Source of the DNA: Bacillus sp. HNG
GTDB lineage: Bacteria; Bacillota; Bacilli; Bacillales; Bacillaceae_L
Direction: 5' to 3'
Length of the DNA: 64,000 nt
Assembly (NCBI RefSeq): GCF_003400205.1
Contig: NZ_QUQV01000004.1
Coordinates: forward strand, 1-64,000
Both the position numbers and the translations under genes were made by a program. Each line of letters begins with the position of its first letter. The stretch's first letter is position 1. The notes below the pieces were generated by a model. The model had not been told where the DNA came from. It did not search any database and saw only the letters and a list, made by a program, of their open reading frames with translations. This document shows, in pieces, positions 54,441 through 61,590 of this stretch.

Positions 54441-54974
54441 ATGTTTAAAGTTGGGGATTTGGTTGTCTATTCATCACTTGGAATTTGTAAAATAAATGAC
54501 ATTTGTGATGAAACATATTACGGTAGGACCCGAAAATATTATATTTTACATCCAATTGAGGATAACGATCTAACCATTCGTAATCCTGTAGATAATGATA
54601 GAGTTCTTATGCTAGGAATCATTAATCGTCAGGATGCAGAAGACATGCTAGAATCCTTTAAACGCACTGGCATTGCTTGGATTGAGAAGGGGAATGAACG
54701 AACAAAAATATATCACGAAATTGTCATGTCTGGTAATCGGAAGGAAATCGCGGGGATTGTAAATACTTTGATGTGTAGAAAATATGAAGTAGAGATGGCT
54801 GATAAAAAGTTAGGCGAGCCTGACCGCAGACTTCTTTTACATATTCAAAATATCTTGTACAAAGAGTTAGCGATTTCATTGGATACTACGTTTGAGAAAA
54901 TAGCAAATGAGGTTGAAAGGAACATTAAATATAAGATTGGGCTCTTATTAAGTGAAAGGGTACCGACAAAGTAG
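54441..54974 (+). CDS. CarD-like (CdnL/TRCF-type) regulator, paralogue 1
   Basis: A 177-residue protein. The N-terminal CarD/TRCF RNA-polymerase-interacting domain (about 1-60) reads MFKVGDLVVYSSLGICKINDI, close to the VGDxVVYPxHGVG signature. An all-helical C-terminal domain (about 85-165) follows. CarD/CdnL proteins bind the RNA polymerase beta subunit and stabilise open complexes. ATG 54441 follows GGGGGT. It is flanked by MarR operators, so expression should rise when the MarR ligand appears. Its paralogue follows about 140 bases later. Confidence 0.8.
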   Translation: MFKVGDLVVYSSLGICKINDICDETYYGRTRKYYILHPIEDNDLTIRNPVDNDRVLMLGIINRQDAEDMLESFKRTGIAWIEKGNERTKIYHEIVMSGNRKEIAGIVNTLMCRKYEVEMADKKLGEPDRRLLLHIQNILYKELAISLDTTFEKIANEVERNIKYKIGLLLSERVPTK

Positions 54975-55025
54975 TTTTAAGGGGATTTTGTCTTTATGGC
55001 AACCCGTAGAGATGATAACGCTCAA

Positions 55026-55044
55026 ATGTCAACCAAGTTGACAT
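55026..55044. promoter_or_regulatory. MarR operator 3 with -35 of second CarD-like gene
   Basis: ATGTCAACCAAGTTGACAT. Its TTGACA (55038-55043), with a 17-base spacer to TATGAT (55061-55066), forms a sigma-A promoter, reproducing the layout of operator 1. Confidence 0.82.
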
Positions 55045-55071
55045 TTTTCGTAAAATGGAGTATGATAAGTA

Positions 55072-55090
55072 TAGTCAACTAAGTTGACAA
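55072..55090. promoter_or_regulatory. MarR operator 4, near +1 of second CarD-like gene
   Basis: TAGTCAACTAAGTTGACAA, just after the -10 element, as operator 2 is in the first copy. Confidence 0.82.
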
Positions 55091-55113
55091 TCCATTGGAT
55101 AGGAGCATGGTAC

Positions 55114-55653
55114 ATGTTTAATATTGGGGATCTGGTGATTTATTCAAATCAGGGGATTTGTCGAATAGATGATATTTGTGAGAAAACATATTCTGGGATT
55201 ACTCGAAATTATTATATTATGAGCCCAATTGAGGATAGTACTTTGACGATTCAAAATCCAGTAGACAATGACCGCAATTTAATGCGAGCAATCATTGGAA
55301 AAAGTGAGTCAGAGGAGATATTGGACTCGTTTAAGCTACCGGGAATTCAGTGGATTGATCATGCGTCTGAACGTCATAAAAATTATTCCGAAATCGTTTC
55401 TTCTGGAGACAGAAAAGAAATTTCGAGCGTTTTAAATACATTAATGAGTAAAAAATATGAATTTGAAATAATTGATAAGAAGTTGTCTGAACATGACCGT
55501 AGACTTCTCCTTCATATTCAAAAAATACTTTTTAAAGAGTTAGCCATTACGTTGGATACGACGGTAAAGGCCATTGAGAAAGATATTAATCGTATGATTG
55601 CGCACAAAATGAGCAAGACCTCCCATCACGAGGTAGCAAATTTCGTAAATTAA
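55114..55653 (+). CDS. CarD-like (CdnL/TRCF-type) regulator, paralogue 2
   Basis: A 179-residue paralogue of the upstream gene with MFNIGDLVIYSNQGICRIDDI at the N terminus, the shared PIEDSTLTIQNPVDNDR stretch, and a helical C-terminal domain ending differently. ATG 55114 follows TAGGAGC. It has its own copy of the double-operator promoter, pointing to a duplication that included the control region. A good terminator follows. Confidence 0.8.
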   Translation: MFNIGDLVIYSNQGICRIDDICEKTYSGITRNYYIMSPIEDSTLTIQNPVDNDRNLMRAIIGKSESEEILDSFKLPGIQWIDHASERHKNYSEIVSSGDRKEISSVLNTLMSKKYEFEIIDKKLSEHDRRLLLHIQKILFKELAITLDTTVKAIEKDINRMIAHKMSKTSHHEVANFVN

Positions 55654-55672
55654 AGGTAAAATAGGGAATGTT

Positions 55673-55697
55673 AAAACCAGGCAATGCCTGGTTTTTT
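55673..55697 (+). terminator. Terminator after the CarD-like pair
   Basis: AAAACCAGGC-AAT-GCCTGGTTTTTT. Confidence 0.93.
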
Positions 55698-55752
55698 ACG
55701 GTTCAATTACGATTTTAAAAAAAGCACTTTTTATGTAATAGGAGTATGACGT

Positions 55753-56580
55753 ATGACCGAAAGTCTTTTACACCAGCCAAGCTGGCGGATTATAGATCAA
55801 TCGAGTTTAGGCTATCAATTTGATGCATTACAATCGTTTGCGATAGATGATACACTTTGTGCATTTGTAGGAAAAGGAGATTCACCAGCTACTGCAAGGG
55901 CCTGGGTTCATCATCAGACCATTGTGCTTGGGATTCAGGATACGAAACTTCCCTTTCTTGAGGAGGGGATAAATCTCCTTGAGTCAATGGGCTATCGTGC
56001 AATCGTACGAAATTCGGGCGGACTAGCAGTGGTTCTTGATGAGGGAGTGCTAAACATCTCGCTTATCTTTCCTGAAACGGAAAAAGGCATTGATATCAAC
56101 CGTGGCTACGATACAATGCTTGAGTTGATTCGAAAAATGTTCGAAGGCTATGAAGTCGACATTGTAGCACGTGAGGTTGTCGGTTCATATTGTCCAGGAA
56201 GCTATGATTTAAGTATAGACGGGAAAAAGTTTGCAGGAATCTCCCAGCGTCGCCTTCGTAACGGGGTGGCAGTCCAAATATATTTAGGCGTGACAGGGAG
56301 TGGATCTGAGCGAGCAGAAATCATTCGCCAATTTTACGAGGTGGGGCTGCAAGGGGTAGCGACGAAATTTGTCTATCCAGATGTGAAGCCCGAGACGATG
56401 GCGTCTTTGGCAGAATTGATTGATCCTAATCTAACTGTACAAACCGTCATGTTACTGCTACTTAAAACCCTAAAAAACGAAAGTGAAAAAATCTTCGCCT
56501 CACAGCTAACAGAAGAAGAAATGCCAGTATTCGAGCAAAACCTTTTACGAGTGCTTGAACGGAATAACAAAGTATTATAA
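55753..56580 (+). CDS. lipL: Octanoyl-[GcvH]:protein N-octanoyltransferase LipL
   Basis: A 275-residue BPL/LPL-fold amidotransferase that moves octanoyl groups from GcvH to E2 subunits in lipoate assembly. The catalytic Cys lies in [12 protein letters not shown] near residue 150, and [18 protein letters not shown] near 89 and the Lys segment [11 protein letters not shown] near 160 complete the active site. B. subtilis LipL (YwfL) has similar length and is likewise close downstream of pta. Terminator follows. Confidence 0.93.
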   Translation: MTESLLHQPSWRIIDQSSLGYQFDALQSFAIDDTLCAFVGKGDSPATARAWVHHQTIVLGIQDTKLPFLEEGINLLESMGYRAIVRNSGGLAVVLDEGVLNISLIFPETEKGIDINRGYDTMLELIRKMFEGYEVDIVAREVVGSYCPGSYDLSIDGKKFAGISQRRLRNGVAVQIYLGVTGSGSERAEIIRQFYEVGLQGVATKFVYPDVKPETMASLAELIDPNLTVQTVMLLLLKTLKNESEKIFASQLTEEEMPVFEQNLLRVLERNNKVL

Positions 56581-56581
56581 G

Positions 56582-56615
56582 GGTCCAGGGGACGGTTCTC
56601 CTGGTCCTTTTTTTG
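56582..56615 (+). terminator. Terminator of lipL
   Basis: GGTCCAGG...CCTGGTCC stem with T run. Confidence 0.88.
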
Positions 56616-56642
56616 TGTTGGAAAAGGGGTTGGTGGGCTCGT

Positions 56643-56735
56643 AATTGCGCTTTAATTTTGACAATTGCGCTTTAGTTCGAAGGAAATGCGTATTAAATGT
56701 AATAATTGCGCGTAAGTCGGGGACATATGCGTCAT
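56643..56735. repeat. 20-21 bp phased short repeats, second locus
   Basis: AATTGCGC (56643), AATTGCGC (56663), AAATGCGT (56684), AATTGCGC (56704) and ATATGCGT (56725). Same motif family and order (two GCGC forms then a GCGT form) as at 1619-1690. Confidence 0.75.
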
Positions 56736-56848
56736 GATACGAAAAAAGCAAATTACTTACCTTCTCACTATTAAAATATTTTTTATAATAAAAATATTGA
56801 AATTTGTTTTTGACCATGATATGATTCTCGTCAAGTAAGATAATTCAA

Positions 56849-57010
56849 ACTTTATTCAGCCGTGATCCAATCCCGGCTGAATAAAGTTAGCCTCCGGCGG
56901 ATGCCTCGATTTTTCAAAGGAAATTTCGAGCAGTAAGATCAAAGACTAAGAGCGCCACGTCCTGTGGCAACGTCTTTGTGACCCACCTCGTGTGGGCCTA
57001 AAATCGCGCA
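56849..57010. repeat. Structured intergenic element with three hairpins
   Basis: A perfect 15-bp stem AACTTTATTCAGCCG / CGGCTGAATAAAGTT (56849-56888) is followed by GCGCCACG...TGTGGC and GACCCAC...GTGGG hairpins. No gene. It resembles dispersed Bacillaceae intergenic repeats rather than a protein-binding leader and lies just upstream of the SAM riboswitch. Confidence 0.6.
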
Positions 57011-57048
57011 ATTACGCCAAGGCATAATTGAATAGTATGCTGTATTTT

Positions 57049-57205
57049 CTCTTATCAAGAGTAGGCTGAGGGATTTGGCCCGATGACGCCCAGCAACCGA
57101 CCGTAATACCATTGTGAAATGGGGCGACTTAGTTCGCCGGGTGAACAACCCGCAAGGCACGGTGCTAATTCCAACAGAAGGATGATTCTTTCTGGTAGAT
57201 AAGAG
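57049..57205 (+). ncRNA. SAM-I (S-box) riboswitch aptamer
   Basis: P1 is formed by CTCTTATC and GATAAGAG. The S-box core is present: AGGGATTTGGCCCGATGA, CAGCAACC and GGTGCTAATTCC. The region between has enlarged P3-type hairpins. With SAM bound, the downstream terminator should form and switch off the importer operon; without SAM, transcription continues. Confidence 0.95.
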
Positions 57206-57230
57206 GTGCGAAGACTTTTGTATGCTTCAA

Positions 57231-57260
57231 GCCTCTTTCTGATAAGAAAGAGGCTTTTTT
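57231..57260 (+). terminator. Riboswitch-controlled terminator
   Basis: GCCTCTTTCT-GATAA-GAAAGAGGC followed by T6, about 25 bases beyond the aptamer P1. Confidence 0.92.
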
Positions 57261-57365
57261 ACATCTCTAAAAAGAAGCCTCAACAAACAGGAGTGTGATG
57301 GCTTTCAACTTGAGTAAACAGATGTGAAAAATAAGATTACATACAAAAGAAGGGGAGAAAAACAA

Positions 57366-58442
57366 ATGAAATTATCAAAACTATTATTTACGACATTATT
57401 AATTATTGCAGTACTAGTTGGCTGCCAACCGAAAGTAGCCGAAGAAACAACGAAAACGGATAGCACAGAAGTAAAGAATTCTGATCATCCATTAGCAAAC
57501 AAAAAAGTTGCGTTAATTATGCAGCAAAACTTAGGAACATTCTCAGCGCAATATATTGAGGGTGTTGAGGAACAAGTAAAAAAGTTCGCAGGCGAAACAA
57601 CGGTTTTTACATCTGACGGAGACCTTGCAAAAATGTCGTCAAACGTAGATGCAGCAGTAAACCAAGGCTTCGATGCCATTTTAATTGACCATGGAACAAA
57701 GGAAGCACTGCAAAGCTCCGTTCAAAAGGCAGTCGACAAAGGAATTCCAGTTGTTGTTTTTGATGCAGAAGTGGAAGTGGAAGGTGTAACCGTTCTTGAA
57801 CAAGGTGACCAGCAAATGGCACAAATGACTCTTGAAAAATTGGCAGAAGACGCTGGTGGTGAAGCAAATATCGTAAAAATCTGGGTTGCGGGCTTCGCAC
57901 CAATGGAAAGACGTCAGTTGGCCTACCAAGAGTTTCTTGATAACAACCCAGGCATAAAAGAGATCGCAACATTTGGTGCCGCTACGGCAAACACGGCTTT
58001 AGATACACAAGCACAAATGGAAGCTCTTTTAAAACAATATCCTGAGGAAGGTCAAATTACAGCGGTTTGGGCAGCATGGGATGAGTTTGCAAAGGGTGCT
58101 GTTCGTGCCATTCAACAAGCAGGACGTACAGATATCAAAGTGTACGGAATTGACATGAGCGATGAGGATTTACAAATGATTCAAGCAGATAATAGCCCAT
58201 GGGTTGCGTCAGCAGCGGTTGATCCAAAAGATATCGGACGTATCCAAGTTCGTTTTGCATACCAAAAATTAAACGGTGATGAAACACCTGAACGCGTAAA
58301 ATTGGAACCAGTTTTCGTAACAAAGGATGCACTTCCAGGAGAACAAATTACAACCGCCGAGCTTGACCAGTACATTGAAGGCTGGGGTAAAAGCGAACAA
58401 GGCTACACAGACGAGTTGAAAAAGCTTGAAGCTGGAGAGTAA
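57366..58442 (+). CDS. SAM-regulated ribose-type ABC importer, binding lipoprotein
   Basis: A 358-residue periplasmic-binding-protein (ribose/CUT2 type) with a lipoprotein signal (lipobox LVGC). Fold motifs are IMQQNLGTFSAQYIEGVEEQ, DAILIDHGT, GIPVVVFDAEV and VYGIDMSDEDL. Control by a SAM riboswitch, normal for methionine supply genes, suggests the ligand is a sulfur compound that can be turned into methionine; given the pentose-binding family, methylthioribose is the best guess. ATG 57366 follows AGGGGAG; the frame from 57324 is not needed. Confidence 0.85.
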   Translation: MKLSKLLFTTLLIIAVLVGCQPKVAEETTKTDSTEVKNSDHPLANKKVALIMQQNLGTFSAQYIEGVEEQVKKFAGETTVFTSDGDLAKMSSNVDAAVNQGFDAILIDHGTKEALQSSVQKAVDKGIPVVVFDAEVEVEGVTVLEQGDQQMAQMTLEKLAEDAGGEANIVKIWVAGFAPMERRQLAYQEFLDNNPGIKEIATFGAATANTALDTQAQMEALLKQYPEEGQITAVWAAWDEFAKGAVRAIQQAGRTDIKVYGIDMSDEDLQMIQADNSPWVASAAVDPKDIGRIQVRFAYQKLNGDETPERVKLEPVFVTKDALPGEQITTAELDQYIEGWGKSEQGYTDELKKLEAGE

Positions 58443-58485
58443 AAAAGAGGGCCTTCAGAGGTCGTCTGTAAAGGAGGATATGTAG

Positions 58486-60018
58486 ATGCCTTTACTCGAA
58501 ATGAAGGAAATGACAAAAAGCTTTGGAAAGGTGATTGCGTTGGAGCAGGCTTCTTTTGAATTAGAAGCAGGTGAGGTTCACGCCTTACTTGGTGCAAATG
58601 GAGCGGGAAAGAGCACGCTGATGAAAATTCTATCGGGTGCTTATGAGCTTGATACAGGGGTGATTACCCTTGAAGGCGAAACGATCAACATTCGTACTCC
58701 AAAGGATGCGAAAACACATGGAATCCACTGTGTCTATCAAGAGGTAGACACTGTGATTGTACCGCAGCTCACCGTTGCTGAAAACATTTTGCTTGATACG
58801 TTTTCGACTGAAAAGAGCCTGTTTATCAATAAACGAAAGCTTCGTGAAAAAGCAGCTTCGATTTTAAAGCTTTTGAATGTAACAGACATTCCAATGACGA
58901 AACAAGCATTGGAGCTGTCACTAGCTGAAAAACAATTAGTGCTAATCGCAAGAGCTCTCGCCCATGAGGCAAAGGTCATTATTTTTGACGAACCAACAGC
59001 GCCTTTATCGATTGAAGAAACGAAGCATCTATTTGAAATCGTAAAAACATTGAAGGAAAAGGGAGTCGGCTGTATTTTTATTTCACACCGGCTTCCAGAA
59101 GTGTTTGAAATCTGTGATCGCTTAACGATTATGCGCGATGGGAAAACAATTACTACTTTTTCGACGAAAGAAGTTACCCAAAAAACCGTTGTTGAAACGA
59201 TGCTTGGTAACTCCTATACAGAACAATCCACGAAACGGAAGACAGTGAGGGGTGACCTTCTTTTAGAGGTGGGTGGTCTTGATGATGGAGAAAAGCTTAC
59301 CAATGTATCGTTTACGGTTTCCGAGGGGGAAATTGTTGGGGTTGTTGGATTGGTAGGTGCCGGAAAAACGGAGCTTGCGAAAACATTATTTGGTCTCCGC
59401 TCCTACGAACAGGGTGAAGTCAAAGTAAAGGGCAAGTCACGACATTTTACGCATTCCCAGCAGGCAATTGAAGCGGGGGTAGCACTTGTTTCAGAGGAGC
59501 GTCGTAAGGAAGGATTGTTCATTCACGAGTCAATCTCTACGAATCTATCCTTTGCTAATTTGAAAAAATTCTCACCGTTTTTATTCATGGATCGGAAGGC
59601 TGAAAAAAGCTATGCCAGCTCCATTATTGAATTGCTTGGAATCAAGGCGAAAAATACGGAAGTGTTGGCTGAGCATTTAAGCGGGGGAAACCAGCAAAAG
59701 GTTGCGATTGGGAAATGGGTATCTCGAAATGCGAATCTCTATTTGTTTGATGAGCCGACAAAAGGGGTGGATGTCGGTGCAAAGCAGGATATTTTCCAGC
59801 TTATCTATTCTCTCGCCGATGAGGGGAAGGGGATTCTTTATTTTTCCTCTGAAATTGATGAAATCATCCGAATCTCAGACCGAATTCTGGTCATGTATGA
59901 CGGAGAAATTGTGAAAGAACTTTCGGGAGAAGAGGCAACACAGGATAAAATCCTTTTGTATGCTAGCGGTGGAAAGGAAGACGTACATGAAAGGGAATAT
60001 CATCAGCTTCTTGTTTAA
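58486..60018 (+). CDS. RbsA/MglA-type ABC ATPase (double NBD)
   Basis: A 510-residue ATPase with two nucleotide-binding domains. NBD1: Walker A GANGAGKST, a degenerate signature LSLAEKQ, Walker B VIIFDEPT. NBD2: Walker A GLVGAGKT, canonical signature LSGGNQQK, Walker B LYLFDEPT. This layout matches CUT2 sugar importers. It overlaps the permease gene by about 32 bases. AAGGAGG precedes the ATG. Confidence 0.94.
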   Translation: MPLLEMKEMTKSFGKVIALEQASFELEAGEVHALLGANGAGKSTLMKILSGAYELDTGVITLEGETINIRTPKDAKTHGIHCVYQEVDTVIVPQLTVAENILLDTFSTEKSLFINKRKLREKAASILKLLNVTDIPMTKQALELSLAEKQLVLIARALAHEAKVIIFDEPTAPLSIEETKHLFEIVKTLKEKGVGCIFISHRLPEVFEICDRLTIMRDGKTITTFSTKEVTQKTVVETMLGNSYTEQSTKRKTVRGDLLLEVGGLDDGEKLTNVSFTVSEGEIVGVVGLVGAGKTELAKTLFGLRSYEQGEVKVKGKSRHFTHSQQAIEAGVALVSEERRKEGLFIHESISTNLSFANLKKFSPFLFMDRKAEKSYASSIIELLGIKAKNTEVLAEHLSGGNQQKVAIGKWVSRNANLYLFDEPTKGVDVGAKQDIFQLIYSLADEGKGILYFSSEIDEIIRISDRILVMYDGEIVKELSGEEATQDKILLYASGGKEDVHEREYHQLLV

Positions 60019-61009
60019 ATACGGGGCAATTGTATTAATGGGCTTTATCTTAATCTATTTTAGTTTTGTAAATGATGCCTTTTTTTCATATGGCAATCTA
60101 TCCGATATCTTAAGGTCGATCTCAATCGTAACACTCCTTGCGTTAGGGGTGACCTTTACACTGGTTGTTGATGGCTTTGATTTATCGGTTGGGTCAACAA
60201 TGTCGTTGTCGGTCGTGATCACAGCGTCATTGATGGTGTGGTATGAATTACCACTATGGGTGGTTCTGCTTCTACCACTTTTAGTTGGAGTTGCTGTCGG
60301 GCTAGTCAATACGTTTTTAATCGTAAAAATAGGAATACCGGATCTACTCGCGACACTTGGAATGATGTATATCGTGTCAGGTTTACACCGGACCTACACG
60401 GAAGGGTACTCTATCTACAACCATATGCCCTTGACTAGTGGAGGGACTGCACCAGGTGAGTTTAGTTCTGCATTTTTATGGATTGGGCAAGGCGAGATGC
60501 TAGGACTCCCAGTTCCAGTCTGGATTATGCTTGTTTTCGTGCTTCTTGCTTATGTGATTCTCAACCATACAAGATGGGGACGGATTTTATACATGACAGG
60601 TGGAAATGCTGAAGCGGCAAGGCTATCAGGAATCAACACAAACAAGGTGAAGCTGATTGCTTATACGGTATCTGGTGTGTTTGCGTCAATGGCAGGGATC
60701 TTGTTTACAGCGCGCGTTGGCTCAGGGCAAATTGATGCAGGTGCTTCGTTGTTAATGGAATCTGTGGCTGCTGTGTTTGTTGGATTTTCCGTGCTTGGTG
60801 CGGGGAAGCCAAATGCACTCGGAACCTTTTTTGGGGCAGCACTTATTGGGGTTCTACTAAATGGACTAACAATGCTGAATCTACCATACTATGCATTTGA
60901 AATTGTAAAAGGCTCCGTACTAGTTTTGGCACTAGCTGTAACGTACATTGGAGTCAAATATCGACCAAAGGTGATTCGAAAAAGGAGAGAGCAAAAACAT
61001 GCCGCTTAA
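59987..61009 (+). CDS. RbsC-type ABC permease
   Basis: A 340-residue permease with about ten membrane helices and the family stretches VDGFDLSVGSTMSLS near residue 58, GIPDLLATLGMMYIVSGL near 110, and the EAA-like GNAEAARLSGINTNKVK near 205. ATG 59987 has AAAGGAAG upstream; the longer frame from 59960 lies wholly inside the ATPase gene. It overlaps the VOC gene by 11 bases. Completes the SAM-regulated importer. Confidence 0.93.
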   Translation: MKGNIISFLFKYGAIVLMGFILIYFSFVNDAFFSYGNLSDILRSISIVTLLALGVTFTLVVDGFDLSVGSTMSLSVVITASLMVWYELPLWVVLLLPLLVGVAVGLVNTFLIVKIGIPDLLATLGMMYIVSGLHRTYTEGYSIYNHMPLTSGGTAPGEFSSAFLWIGQGEMLGLPVPVWIMLVFVLLAYVILNHTRWGRILYMTGGNAEAARLSGINTNKVKLIAYTVSGVFASMAGILFTARVGSGQIDAGASLLMESVAAVFVGFSVLGAGKPNALGTFFGAALIGVLLNGLTMLNLPYYAFEIVKGSVLVLALAVTYIGVKYRPKVIRKRREQKHAA

Positions 61010-61382
61010 AAAACTAGAACATGTGGGGATTCAAGTAAAGGATTTAGATACAACGATTGAGTTTTATACAAGGGTACTGGGCTTGGAATTACTAGAAAAG
61101 CAGTATCATGTGGACCCAAACTTAAAGCTGGCTTTCCTAGGTTTTAGTGATTCGGATGAAACGGTAATCGAATTGATTTCCGGATACAATCCAAACCTTC
61201 CAACAGAAGGAAAGGTTCATCATATCGCGTTTACCGTCGAAAACATTGAAGAGGAAATAGCGAGAGTGAAGGAGCACGGTGTTACATTTGTTGATGAAAA
61301 CATCACAACCCTTCCAAGTGGAGCAAAATATGTATTCTTTAATGGGCCAGACGGAGAATGGATTGAGTTGTTTCAAAAATAA
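60999..61382 (+). CDS. VOC (glyoxalase/bleomycin resistance) family enzyme
   Basis: A 127-residue vicinal-oxygen-chelate protein of two beta-alpha-beta-beta-beta modules. Potential metal ligands follow the His-Glu-His-Glu pattern: EHVGI near residue 7, VIELIS near 57, HHIAF near 74 and WIELF near 123. It resembles glyoxalase I and methylmalonyl-CoA epimerase in layout. Translational overlap with the permease places it in the SAM-regulated operon, so it probably acts on the imported compound or a product. Specific reaction unknown. Confidence 0.82.
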   Translation: MPLKKLEHVGIQVKDLDTTIEFYTRVLGLELLEKQYHVDPNLKLAFLGFSDSDETVIELISGYNPNLPTEGKVHHIAFTVENIEEEIARVKEHGVTFVDENITTLPSGAKYVFFNGPDGEWIELFQK

Positions 61383-61396
61383 ATACAAATCACAAA

Positions 61397-61446
61397 TGGG
61401 CCCGCCCGAGTTTCAAAAAAACTTAGGTGGTGCCCCTTTTTTTATT
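61397..61446 (+). terminator. Terminator of the SAM-regulated operon
   Basis: Imperfect stem around GGGC...AGTTT / AAACT...GCCC followed by a long T run. Confidence 0.7.
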
Positions 61447-61590
61447 CGAAAAAAATCTTAGAGGGTACAAGGTTATTTCATATTTTACATTATATATGAC
61501 CTCACTTTTCAAAAATGGTAATATAAATGATGTAATAGTACTTGTTCTGTATGTGTTTACAAATTTAGAAGGCAGGATTGAAGTGTGAAG

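Noticed and set aside
56939-57160. 73-codon minus-strand frame
   Set aside because: Antisense to the structured leader and the SAM aptamer.
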